Origin: Rhodanobacteraceae bacterium ZG21-1 | GTDB taxonomy: Bacteria > Pseudomonadota > Gammaproteobacteria > Xanthomonadales > Rhodanobacteraceae | Length of the DNA: 64,000 nt | Direction: 5' to 3' | NCBI GenBank assembly: GCA_021390615.1 | Contig: JAJEJU010000025.1 | Location: 434,001 to 498,000, forward strand | In this document: positions 28,501 to 35,820 of the stretch, in pieces | Numbering within the stretch: the first letter of the stretch is position 1 | Layout of the letters: each line of letters starts with the position of its first letter | Notes under the pieces: generated by a model | What the model saw: only the letters and a program-made list of their open reading frames with translations | Told to the model about the DNA's origin: nothing | Database searches by the model: none | Position numbers and translations under genes: made by a program

Positions 28501-28717
28501 ATGTGTTGTCCTGGGTGGCGCTGGTGTCCGCGCCGGTGCTGTCTTTCGGCGGCGTGCCGCTGTCCGTCTGTGCCAGTGCGTTCCCGGCCAACGCCATGCC
28601 GCCGAGCAGACAGGCCGCGCGCATGGCCCATAGCGATCTGCCGATCGATGCCGCCAGCAGCTCGCGACCTTCGCGACGACAGTTCCGATCCCACTCCCCG
28701 TGCCTTTCAGTACCCAT
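25586..28717 (-). CDS. Large TonB-dependent outer-membrane receptor for a glycan
   Basis: 1043 residues from ATG 28717 (GAGAGGG eight bases upstream). The signal peptide ends near NALAQ. Then come a polar linker, a TonB-box-like KLQQITVTGSNIRG, a plug with LPTITISRQDIDRQGFATVGQLLQNV and IDHIDVLGNGASAIYGSDAVAGVINIV, and a long barrel ending VRYQQKF. The length and the SNIRG-type plug match the carbohydrate-linked TonB receptors abundant in Xanthomonadales rather than siderophore receptors. It lies directly before three exported glycosidases and after cytoplasmic sugar kinases, so it probably imports the oligosaccharide they act on. Confidence 0.9.
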   Translation of the reverse strand: MGTERHGEWDRNCRREGRELLAASIGRSLWAMRAACLLGGMALAGNALAQTDSGTPPKDSTGADTSATQDNTSAKASKNAVKLQQITVTGSNIRGVDLETALPTITISRQDIDRQGFATVGQLLQNVASAATPDLSRGDAGSLGPNQGGTFVDLRGLGAQRTLVLVNGERIGAVHGGYTDVSVIPTAIVDHIDVLGNGASAIYGSDAVAGVINIVTLKKFDGVQIDGYAGQYAPHGDGSQVQYSVTAGKSSDKGDIVFSASYQNQSAVWGNDRPWSAYPYTNNYPYFGLSSLPPDRGFILNSPQTNPLIAGDHVLVLNPGGDPRNLADYSFRQPRTYGPDGNVTSLADAGSYVYNNSKYSTNLSPNKTKNLYLDGHYKLTDNITAHLNLGYNESRNGGAGGPSVLYSGQSSNPPNLPQFPLLLSAQSYYNPYNAPGQTPQDVKFERLFPQILFTNDNRSKNYRYSVGLEGNFSVGDHIFNWDVYYYDSKIRDVDVRPGQYNLINATQALGPSFMGGDGVVHCGTPGNIIAGCVPLDPFGTVTSQMLNYIRLSNVERTGYDERATVADISGNLFELPGGDFTVAAGVQHRDESGFDDTDPFATAGYSSDYSVAPNQGGFDLNEGYIEAYAPLLKDLPGAQSLTLDVARRWSHYSNFGGTQNNSFKLTWKPIDDLLLRASYGTSFRAPTINDLYQGLYLAGGFTDPCDALYGPAQYGYSAAVAQRCQSGIGGLPGLPAGFRQTDNTGTPVEGPGAAGITNSYNGGNTNLRPETSYNGDIGLVYSPSWAPGLNLTLDWWSYNIRNLITGISNDQVLADCYQFGITSACSQFQRQGGTGPLAGQIINLMNLEVNAGWLKERGWDFGVSYALPKYSFGQFKVALQGTYIASNNVQPTVGAPVQYTAGTSYGNLDGAVWRVRSNLTVDWEWRDFGANWTLRYFSPLKGACAYPPPTQYTTFPCTMPNYYAPGIGVSPLTQFPSVIFNDLQVHWKAPWHATFSIGVNNIFNRVGPYIYGGGFNAGTDNYADYNASYDIGRFVYVRYQQKF

Positions 28718-28863
28718 CTTGCTAGCCCTCTCCCGCGTTGCCCGCATCGCGACAGAACAACTTCTCCCCTCTGCCGCGAGCGTTGGTGGATGCCCGTGCG
28801 ATCGCTCTCCCTGCCACGGACGATGTGCAAGCTCGTCGAGTTTTTCGGGCGCAAGCGACCCCG

Positions 28864-28884
28864 CCGGACCGTCTGGCGGTCCGG
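28864..28884 (-). terminator. Hairpin after the minus-strand kinase genes
   Basis: CCGGACCG (28864-28871) pairs with CGGTCCGG (28877-28884) around a five-base loop, 20 bases beyond the kinase stop. No T-run follows on the minus strand, so it may attenuate rather than end transcription into the receptor gene. Confidence 0.4.
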
Positions 28885-28903
28885 TTGTCGACGCTTGTGC
28901 GCG

Positions 28904-29833
28904 TTAAGCCAGGCGCTGCATGCGTACTTGCGGCAGCAACGCCTCCACCGTTCGTCGCTCGACGAAGCCGGTTTCCTCGCCCTGCGCGTTGGCGGCGCCG
29001 CAGGCGACGCCCAGACGCAGGGTGTGTTCCAGATCCAGTCCGCGCGCCATGCCCACCGCCATGCCGGCGAGCAGGCAGTCGCCGGAACCCACGGTGTTGC
29101 GCGCCTGCGCCAGTTCGAGCACGGCATGCCAGATCGCCGCGCCGTCGCTGGCGACCGCGCCCAGCGCGCCCAGCGAAATCACCGGCGTGTCGACGCCCGC
29201 AGCGTGCAGTTCATGCAGCGCGGCGACGGCGGCCTCGAGGTCGTCGATCGGTCGCCCGAGCAAGTCGACGGCCTCGTCGCGATTCGGCTTCACCAGCGCC
29301 GGCCGCGCCTGCAGCGCCAGCCGCAGCGCCTCGCCGCTGCCATCGACCAGGCAGCGCTTGCCGGCCTCGCGCGCCTGCGCGACCAGCTCGGCGTAGGTGT
29401 TCGCCGGCAGGCCGCGCGGCAGACTGCCGGAAAGCACCACCAGCGCGCTGTCGTCGATGCAGCGGCGCAGCGCGCTCAGCAAGGCGTCGCACGCCGCCGG
29501 TCCGAGCAGCGGCCCCTGCCCCAGCACTTCGGTGATGCGTCCGGAAGCTTCCTGCAGCGCCACGCAGGTGCGGATGCTTTCGCCGATCTCGACGCCGTGG
29601 AACAGCACGCCGCGACGGCTGAGATGGCGCCCTACCAGGTTGCGATGTACCGCATCGACCAGGCCCACCAGCTGCGCGCGTTCGCCCAGCGCCGCCACGG
29701 TCTGCGCGACGTGCAGGCCCTTGCCGCCGGGATAGACCTGTTCTTCCTGCGCGCGATGCACTTCGCCCGGCCGCAACGCGCCGATCCGCACCAGGCGGTC
29801 GATGGCGGTGTTGAAGCCGGCGACGGCGATCAC
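28904..29833 (-). CDS. PfkB-family hexose-phosphate kinase, probable tagatose-6-phosphate kinase (LacC/FruK type)
   Basis: 309 residues from GTG 29833, which overlaps the preceding stop (GTGA). It has the 1-phosphofructokinase/LacC features: GFNTAIDRLVRIGALRPGEV at the start, VYPGGKGLHVAQTVAALGE (phosphosugar-binding), LSGSLPRGLP, LVKPNRDEAVDLLG, and the catalytic anion hole NTVGSGDCLLAGM with Asp near 250. Such enzymes phosphorylate fructose-1-P, fructose-6-P or tagatose-6-P. With AgaS in the same operon and a class I aldolase divergently encoded, tagatose-6-P to tagatose-1,6-bisphosphate is the likely reaction. Confidence 0.82.
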   Translation of the reverse strand: MIAVAGFNTAIDRLVRIGALRPGEVHRAQEEQVYPGGKGLHVAQTVAALGERAQLVGLVDAVHRNLVGRHLSRRGVLFHGVEIGESIRTCVALQEASGRITEVLGQGPLLGPAACDALLSALRRCIDDSALVVLSGSLPRGLPANTYAELVAQAREAGKRCLVDGSGEALRLALQARPALVKPNRDEAVDLLGRPIDDLEAAVAALHELHAAGVDTPVISLGALGAVASDGAAIWHAVLELAQARNTVGSGDCLLAGMAVGMARGLDLEHTLRLGVACGAANAQGEETGFVERRTVEALLPQVRMQRLA

Positions 29834-30753
29834 GGCATCGCCTCGAGCAGCGCCTGCGCTTCGGCGGCGCTGGGCTGCGCGCTGGTGCCGCCGGCGGCGC
29901 GCGTGGAAAGGCTGCCGCAGGCATTGCCCCAGCGCAGACTGTCGCGCAGCGACCAGCCGCGCAGCCAGCCGTGCAGGAAGCCGGCGTCGAAAGAATCGCC
30001 CGCGCCGGTGCTGTCCACCGGCGGCACCGCGAAGGCCGGCAGCTCGAGCACGCGCTCGCCGTCCAGCGTGGCGCAGCCCTGGCTGCCGCGCTTCACCACC
30101 GTGCGCGTGCGGCCGTTGTCGAGCGCCTGCAAGGCGGCGAGCAGGTCGGCCTGGCCGGTGATCGAAGCCAGCTCCAGCGCGTTGGGCAGGAACAGGTCGA
30201 CCTCGTGCAAGGTGTCCAGCAGATCGAGGCCCCAGGCCTGCGCCGGATCGAAACCGGGATCCAGTGAGGTGCTCAGTCCCGCCGCATGCGCGCGCGCGAA
30301 CAGCTCGCGGCAACCAGGCCGCAGCGCCGTCTGCAGGTAGTAGGAAGAAACGTGCAGATGATCGGCCGCCGCCAGCAGATGCTGATCCACTTCGTCGGCG
30401 TGCAGGGCGGCGATCGCGCCGGGATAGGTCACCAGGGCACGATCTGCCGGGGTCGACAGCGACGCGGTGACGCCGGTCTTCAATGCAACATCCGGCACGA
30501 TCGAACCGATCTCGATGCCAGCCTCGCCCAGCGCACGCAGGCAGTACTCGCCCCAGCTGTCGGCGCCCAGCTTGCCGTGGAAGCTCACCGGATTGCCCAG
30601 CCGCGCCAGCCCCATCGCGCAGATCATCGAGGAGCTGCCCGGGGTCACGATGAAGTCGTCGGCCAGCACTTCGCGGCCCGGCGCCGGCAGCGCTTCGCAG
30701 TGCCGGAAGATGAGATCGACATTGATCTCGCCGACGACCAGGATGCGTTTCAC
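29830..30753 (-). CDS. PfkB-family (ribokinase-like) sugar kinase
   Basis: 307 residues. It opens MKRILVVGEINVDLIFRHCE, has the ribokinase pattern PGSSSMICAMGLARLGNPVSFHGKLGAD near 40-65, LFLPNALELASITGQ near 185 and the C-terminal signature PPVDSTGAGDSFDAGFLHGWL with the catalytic Asp near 255. It differs from the adjacent LacC-like kinase and is closer to nucleoside/monosaccharide kinases. It could supply the sugar 6-phosphate used by AgaS (galactosamine, or a related hexose), but this is inferred from operon membership only. It overlaps both neighbours by four bases. Confidence 0.8.
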   Translation of the reverse strand: MKRILVVGEINVDLIFRHCEALPAPGREVLADDFIVTPGSSSMICAMGLARLGNPVSFHGKLGADSWGEYCLRALGEAGIEIGSIVPDVALKTGVTASLSTPADRALVTYPGAIAALHADEVDQHLLAAADHLHVSSYYLQTALRPGCRELFARAHAAGLSTSLDPGFDPAQAWGLDLLDTLHEVDLFLPNALELASITGQADLLAALQALDNGRTRTVVKRGSQGCATLDGERVLELPAFAVPPVDSTGAGDSFDAGFLHGWLRGWSLRDSLRWGNACGSLSTRAAGGTSAQPSAAEAQALLEAMP

Positions 30754-31952
30754 GGCGTCTCCTGGTGCAGGGCGAAATCCTCCACCACACGGGTCAGCAC
30801 GCCCTGCGAAGGCGCGTCGGGACGACCGCCGAGCGCGAGGCAGCGGAACAAGGCCAGCAGCTGGCCCACCGCCACATCGGCCAGCAACGGCAGCGTTTCA
30901 CCCACCGTGGCCAGCTCCGCCACGTCCACCGCCAGGTCGTCCGGCCCGAGCAGGTCGGCGGGAATATCGGCGCCGACCAGCACGCGGGTCATGCCCAGCT
31001 GCTTGCGGCTCAGTTCGCGCAGCAGGTCCGCCTCGTAGGCGCGCACCGCCGGATCGGGCGACAGGAAAGCCACTACCAGGGTGGAGCGGTCCAGGCTGGA
31101 CATCGGCCCGTGGCGCAGGCCCAGATAGGTCTCCGCCATGGTGGTGACGGCGCCGCCGGTCATCTCCAGCATCTTCAGCGCCGCCTCGCGCGCCGCGCCC
31201 AGCGCACCGCCGCTGCCCAGATAGACCACGGTGGTGACCACGCGCTGAGCGATCGCGGCGAGGGCATCTGCATGCTCGTCGAAGATGCGCTGCACACCCT
31301 GCGCCAGCCGCTCGACGGCGGCAGCGTCGATGCCGTCGGCGCGCGCGCCGGGCAGGCCCGCACCGGCCAGCAGCAGGTTGGTGAAGCTGCTGGTCATCAC
31401 CAGGCTGCGGTCGTTGATGCGCTCGTCCAGCACCAGCACGCTGACGCGCGGATCGTCGCGATAATGGGTGGCCAGCTTGCCGGCCGCGTTGCAGGTGATG
31501 ACCAGGTGGCGCCAGTCCGGCGCATCGGCCAGCAGGCGGTTCACCACACCGGCGCTTTCCGGGCTGTCGCCCGAGCGCGCCAGCGAGATCAGCAGGCCCG
31601 GGCCGGGCGGCAGCACGCTGCGCCAGTGGGTGAGCAAGGTGCCGGCCGCGATCGCCTGCACCGGCAGACCCAGCGCGAGCTGCAGCGAGGGCGCCAGGCA
31701 TTCGCCGATATATATGGAGCTGCCCGAGCCGGTCAGCACGATGTGCGCGGGCGCCGGCTGCAACGCTCGCTCGAACGGCTGCTGCGCCTCGGCGCGGCCG
31801 AGCAGATCGACAGTCGCGCGCCAGGTCGCCGGCTGCTGCAAGATCTCGCGCAAGGTGTCGGCGTAACCCAGGGCCTGCTGCTCGGCGGCGCTGCGCAGCT
31901 GCAGCGCGGCGAGCCGCAGCGGATCTTTCGTTTTGTTACCAAGTATTGACAT
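30750..31952 (-). CDS. agaS: SIS-domain sugar-phosphate isomerase/deaminase, AgaS family
   Basis: 400 residues from the ATG at 31952; an in-frame ATG at 31982 preceded by AGGTGA is a reasonable alternative. Two SIS domains are visible: HIVLTGSGSSIYIGE with LLISLARSGDSPES (about 70-150), and VVYLGSGGALGAAREAALKMLEMTGG with the loop GLRHGPMSSLD (about 235-310), which is diagnostic of AgaS. AgaS converts galactosamine-6-phosphate to tagatose-6-phosphate and ammonia in GalNAc/GalN catabolism. It is the first gene of the minus-strand operon, divergent from an aldolase, and its start overlaps a TTGACA on the other strand. Confidence 0.88.
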   Translation of the reverse strand: MSILGNKTKDPLRLAALQLRSAAEQQALGYADTLREILQQPATWRATVDLLGRAEAQQPFERALQPAPAHIVLTGSGSSIYIGECLAPSLQLALGLPVQAIAAGTLLTHWRSVLPPGPGLLISLARSGDSPESAGVVNRLLADAPDWRHLVITCNAAGKLATHYRDDPRVSVLVLDERINDRSLVMTSSFTNLLLAGAGLPGARADGIDAAAVERLAQGVQRIFDEHADALAAIAQRVVTTVVYLGSGGALGAAREAALKMLEMTGGAVTTMAETYLGLRHGPMSSLDRSTLVVAFLSPDPAVRAYEADLLRELSRKQLGMTRVLVGADIPADLLGPDDLAVDVAELATVGETLPLLADVAVGQLLALFRCLALGGRPDAPSQGVLTRVVEDFALHQETP

Positions 31953-32056
31953 TTCGCCCAAATCACCCGAATGTGAAATCATTCGATCACCTACGCAGAG
32001 TATTCGAAATGAAACAAAACTTACAAGCACCTTCGAAAGCTTCCGAAAAGTTTTCG
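31926..32056. promoter_or_regulatory. Cluster of TTTCG/CGAAA pentamers, candidate DeoR-family operators
   Basis: TTTCG occurs at 31926, 31952 and 32052, and CGAAA at 32005, 32034 and 32044, six copies in 131 bp spanning the divergent promoter and both gene starts. The longer forms are CTTTCGTTTTGTT at 31925 and, on the other strand, GTTTTGTTTCATTTCG over 32005-32020. DeoR/AgaR regulators bind repeated short motifs of this kind, and a DeoR gene lies in the divergent arm. TTGACA at 31946-31951 could be the -35 box for the aldolase gene, but no good -10 box was found. Confidence 0.45.
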
Positions 32057-32926
32057 AATCTGCCGCTCTCGCACGGCAAGCGCACCCGTCTGTGGCGCCT
32101 GCTGTACGGCCACGGACCCGGCAACGGCAGCCTGCTGGTGCTGCCCCTGGACCAGGGCCTGGAGCATGGTCCCACGGATTTCTTTCCCCACCCGCCGGCC
32201 GTCGATCCGGGCTACCAGTTCGAGCTCGCCGCGGCCGGCGGCTTTTCCGCCATCGCGCTGGGCATCGGCCTGGCCGAGAAGTACATGCGCGAGTACTGCG
32301 GCCGCGTGCCGTTGATCCTCAAGCTCAACGGCAAGACCAATATCCCCAGCGATGCCGAGGCGACCTCGCCGCTGTTCGCTTCGGTCGAGGACGCCGTGCG
32401 CCTGGGCGCCGACGCGGTCGGCTACACCATGTACGTGGGCTCGCCGCGCCAGCACGACGAGTTCCGCCAGTTCGAGCAGGTGCGCCGCGACTGCGAGCGC
32501 TACGGCATGCCGCTGGTGCTGTGGTCCTACCCGCGCGGCAGCGCGGTCAACGCCAAGGGCGGCACCAATACGCTGTATGCGCAGGACTACGCCGCGCGCG
32601 TCGCGCTGGAGCTGGGCGCGGACATCGTCAAGCTGCACGAGCCCAACAACAGCGTGACCAACGTGCCGGCGCCCTACGACAAGCTGCAGGAAGACGCCGC
32701 GGCGCGCTGCGCGCGGGTGGTGCGTTCGGCCGGCCGCACCATGGTGCTGTTCTCCGGCGGCGAGAAGAACGACGACGACGACGCGGTGCTGCGCAAGGTG
32801 GAGTTCTACATGCAGTCCGGCGCCAACGGCGTGATGTTCGGCCGCAACATGTGGCTGCGCCCGTTCGACCAGGCGGTGGCGCTGACCCGCGCCGCGCATG
32901 CGATCATGGCGAAGTATCCGCGCTGA
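32009..32926 (+). CDS. Class I (DhnA/FbaB-type) fructose- or tagatose-bisphosphate aldolase
   Basis: 305 residues from ATG 32009. It carries the FbaB signature LLVLPLDQGLEHGP (about 42-55), PLILKLNGKTNI, LWSYPRGSAVNAKGG and GADIVKLHEPNN, whose Lys (about 208) is the expected Schiff-base residue, then FSGGEKNDDDD and GVMFGRNMW for phosphate binding. These aldolases cleave ketose-1,6-bisphosphates to DHAP and glyceraldehyde-3-P. Divergent from agaS and two kinase genes, it would complete a tagatose-bisphosphate route; a general fructose-bisphosphate role is also possible. A TTG at 31946 in frame is an unlikely longer start. Confidence 0.85.
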   Translation: MKQNLQAPSKASEKFSNLPLSHGKRTRLWRLLYGHGPGNGSLLVLPLDQGLEHGPTDFFPHPPAVDPGYQFELAAAGGFSAIALGIGLAEKYMREYCGRVPLILKLNGKTNIPSDAEATSPLFASVEDAVRLGADAVGYTMYVGSPRQHDEFRQFEQVRRDCERYGMPLVLWSYPRGSAVNAKGGTNTLYAQDYAARVALELGADIVKLHEPNNSVTNVPAPYDKLQEDAAARCARVVRSAGRTMVLFSGGEKNDDDDAVLRKVEFYMQSGANGVMFGRNMWLRPFDQAVALTRAAHAIMAKYPR

Positions 32927-32937
32927 GCGCCGGATCG

Positions 32938-32957
32938 TCGGCGCGGGAAGCCGCGCC
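32938..32957 (+). terminator. GAAG-loop hairpin after the aldolase gene
   Basis: CGGCGCGG (32938-32945) pairs with CCGCGCCG (32950-32957) around a four-base loop, 11 bases after the aldolase stop. There is no T-run; it may reduce read-through into the amidohydrolase gene. Confidence 0.45.
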
Positions 32958-33084
32958 GGCGGGTCTGCGTCGCTGACCGTGACGCGCGCTGCGCCGGCGG
33001 CGAAAGCCTCGCTTGCGCGGGCCGTCGCCCGCCCGCGCCGACAGCGCCGCCCACCTTGATGCCGCACCGATCGGACGCCATGCG

Positions 33085-34314
33085 ATGAGCCAGAATCCCG
33101 CCAAATCGCCCCAGGCCGGCTGCCTGTGCTGCGCGCCGCCGAGCGGCGCCGGCACGGTGCGCGCCGGCGGCGGCAAGAACCCGCTGCAGACGGCTCCCGA
33201 CGCCGGCAAGAGCGAGCTGCGCCTGCGCGACTTCCAGCCGCGCAGCATGCTGCAGGTGCCGCGCACGCGGGTCGAACATCCGCGCTTCCCGGTGATCGAC
33301 GTGCATGCGCACCTCACCTGGTCCAGCCAGGTGCGCGGCGGTGTCTCGGTGGGCGAGGACATCACCGTATTCGCCCGCGCCGAGGAATTGCTGCCGGTGA
33401 TGGATCGCAAGGGCGTGCGCACCTTGGTCAACCTCACCGGCGGCGTCGGCAAGGGCCTGGAGGAAAGCATCCGCCTGTTCGACCAGGCCGCACCGGGACG
33501 CTTCCTCACCCTGACCGAACCTTCGTTCGCGCTGTTCCCGCAGCCGGACTACCCGCGCCTGCAGGCCGAGGCGATCGCGCATGCGCACCGCGTCGGCGCA
33601 CGCGGCCTCAAGCTGCTGAAGACGCTGGGCCTGTACCTGCGCGAACGCATCGACGAGGGCCCGCTGGTAGCGGTCGACGACCGCCGCTTCGATCCGATGT
33701 GGGAAACCTGCGCCGCGCTCGGCATGCCGGTGTTCCTGCACGTGTCCGATCCGGAGGCGTTCTTCCTGCCCACCGATGCGCACAACGAGCGCTACGAGGA
33801 ACTGAGCCAGCATCCGGACTGGTCGTTCTACGGCCCCGAATTCCCCGGCCATGCCGAGCTGATCGCCGCGCGCGACCGCCTGATCGCACGCCATCCCCGC
33901 ACCACCTTCGTGCTGCTGCACGTAGGCAACAACGCCGAGAACCTGGCTGCCGTGGAGGCCTGCCTGGAGCGCTTCCCGAACACCTTGATCGACATCAGCG
34001 CGCGCATCGGCGAGCTGGGGCGCCAGCCGCGCATCGCGCAGCGCTTCTTCGACCGCCATCAGGACCGCATCCTGTTCGGCACCGACGCGGTGCCCTCGCC
34101 ATGGGGCGACGACGTGCCCCAGCAGCTGTTCGGCGACGAACTCTACGAGATCTACTACCGCTTTCTGGAAACCGAGGACGAATACTTCGACTATGCGCCG
34201 GCGCCGGTGCCGCCGCAGGGCCGCTGGTCGATTTACGGGCTGAAGCTGTCGGATACCATCCTGCGCAAGGTATACCATGACAACGCCGCCCGACTGCTAA
34301 GCCTGCCTGCATGA
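33085..34314 (+). CDS. Amidohydrolase-2 family metal-dependent hydrolase
   Basis: 409 residues. After a 60-residue polar N-terminus (GCLCCAPPSGAG, not a clear signal peptide) comes VIDVHAHLTW with the HxH metal pair near 74-76, a His in VFLHVSDPE, another in VLLHVGNN, and the metal Asp in LFGTDAVPSPWG. This is the PF04909 set (ACMSD, lactonase and decarboxylase relatives). Its stop overlaps the start of the DeoR regulator (ATGA). A sugar-lactone hydrolase or deacetylation step in the neighbouring pathway is possible, but the sequence does not decide it. The start is weakly supported: no strong ribosome-binding site precedes 33085. Confidence 0.75.
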   Translation: MSQNPAKSPQAGCLCCAPPSGAGTVRAGGGKNPLQTAPDAGKSELRLRDFQPRSMLQVPRTRVEHPRFPVIDVHAHLTWSSQVRGGVSVGEDITVFARAEELLPVMDRKGVRTLVNLTGGVGKGLEESIRLFDQAAPGRFLTLTEPSFALFPQPDYPRLQAEAIAHAHRVGARGLKLLKTLGLYLRERIDEGPLVAVDDRRFDPMWETCAALGMPVFLHVSDPEAFFLPTDAHNERYEELSQHPDWSFYGPEFPGHAELIAARDRLIARHPRTTFVLLHVGNNAENLAAVEACLERFPNTLIDISARIGELGRQPRIAQRFFDRHQDRILFGTDAVPSPWGDDVPQQLFGDELYEIYYRFLETEDEYFDYAPAPVPPQGRWSIYGLKLSDTILRKVYHDNAARLLSLPA

Positions 34315-35120
34315 AAAAGCCCCAAGCCTCCGCCACCTCGCGCCGCCTGCTGGTCGAGGAACGCCGGCGTCTGATCGTCGACTTCGTGGAGGAGCACGGC
34401 CGCGCCACGGTGGAGGAACTGTCGACCCGCTTCGGCACCTCGGCAGTGACCATCCGCGCGGACCTGGAGGCGCTGGCGCGGGTCGCCGCGATCGCCCGCT
34501 CGCACGGCGGCGCCCTGCCGATCGGCCAGACCACCACCACCGCCGACACCCCGCTGAACATCAAGGAGACGCGCTGGCACGCGCAGAAGCTGCGCATCGG
34601 CAAGGCCGCGGCGCAGCTGATCCAGGACGGCGAGACGATCATCCTCGACTCCGGTTCGACCACGGTGGAGATCGCGCGGCAGATCCGCCAGATGAAGTTC
34701 GAGTCGCTCACCGTCATCACCAATGCGCTGAACATCGCGCTGGAGCTTTCCGGCCTGCCGCAGGTGCGCGTGATGATGCTTGGCGGCCTGCTGCGGCAGA
34801 CCTCGTATTCGCTGGTCGGCCCGGACGCCGAGCAGACCCTGGCGCGGCTGTCGGCCGACCGCCTGTTCCTCGGCGTGGACGGCCTCGACCCGGTGGTGGG
34901 CGTGACCACACCCGATCCGCTAGAGGCCGCGCTCAATGCGCTGATGATCCGCGTCTCGCGCGAAACCATCGCGGTGCTGGACGCCAGCAAGCTGGGCCAG
35001 CGCAGCCTGTCGGTGATCACGCCGGTCGGCAAGCTGCACCAGGTGATTACCGACACCAGCGCGCCTGCTGAAATCACCGACGCGCTGCGCGCCGCCGGGG
35101 TCGCCGTCACCCTGGTCTAA
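34311..35120 (+). CDS. DeoR/AgaR-family transcriptional regulator
   Basis: 269 residues. An N-terminal DeoR helix-turn-helix (about 14-68, RLIVDFVEEHGRATVEELSTRFGTSAVTIRADL without gaps in frame) is followed by the phosphosugar-sensing domain with KLRIGKAAAQLIQDGETIILDSGSTT near 97-122 and FLGVDGLDP near 185. DeoR proteins are repressors relieved by a sugar phosphate; AgaR responds to the GalNAc pathway. It overlaps the amidohydrolase gene and probably controls both arms of the locus through the divergent agaS/aldolase promoter. Confidence 0.9.
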   Translation: MKKPQASATSRRLLVEERRRLIVDFVEEHGRATVEELSTRFGTSAVTIRADLEALARVAAIARSHGGALPIGQTTTTADTPLNIKETRWHAQKLRIGKAAAQLIQDGETIILDSGSTTVEIARQIRQMKFESLTVITNALNIALELSGLPQVRVMMLGGLLRQTSYSLVGPDAEQTLARLSADRLFLGVDGLDPVVGVTTPDPLEAALNALMIRVSRETIAVLDASKLGQRSLSVITPVGKLHQVITDTSAPAEITDALRAAGVAVTLV

Positions 35121-35820
35121 GCAGCCCCCGCGCTCTCGCCTGGTCTGCGCCACCCTGCGGTGGTCGCCGGGAGCAGCGCGTCGCGCAGGTTCTGCAGGCG
35201 TACACGCAAGCGCTGCACGGTGAGCCGCAACTGGCGTGAGCTGCGCCGGAAGCTCGTTCGTTGGCTTCAGGCGCACCGCGCCGGAGCCTGTTTGCGCGCC
35301 AGCGGAAAAGAACGCTCGCGTGGACGTCTGTCGACGACCGAAGGATGACGCCGGGAAGCAGGTGGACCGCCCTGGCCCTGTGGGCCGTCATCGATGAGCC
35401 ACCCGCTCGAGCCAGGCCAACTCGTTCCCGATGGCCGTCGTCGCTCTGCCACGTATCGACGTGCGCTTGCTCGCTCCCGCTCGAACCACTGCCCCGGCCG
35501 CTCTCGGACGGCGGTGGAAAATCTCTGATCGGATACGGACTACCTCAAGGCGACAAGCACGCTGCAAATCTCCAGGTAGCGAAAGCGTCCCAGCCGTCCC
35601 GCCTTGCCGACCGCGGCAGCTATGGACCAACCAGACGGCATGCGTGCACTCGCTCGCATTCGCAAGCAAACAATCTTGCAAAATAATTTCATTTAATTAC
35701 GATTTCTGTCGTATATCTTCATTACGGCGTGGACAGGGCGCGCCGTCACGGTCCGCTTTCCGTCACCGGCCAGCCTGGCCGGGACCATCTGCACCATCAC
35801 TGCGATCGAGGGGAGGAGCT
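35121..35820. other. 700-base non-coding stretch
   Basis: No gene, RNA or clear repeat was recognised. The right end (about 35670-35730) is strikingly A+T-rich for this genome and probably contains the promoter of the secreted protein gene at 35821, but I could not fix a -35/-10 pair. Confidence 0.5.

Noticed and set aside
31946-31951. TTGACA as a proven -35 box of the aldolase gene
   Set aside because: No acceptable -10 hexamer at 16-18 bases; the match may be coincidental with the agaS start codon region.
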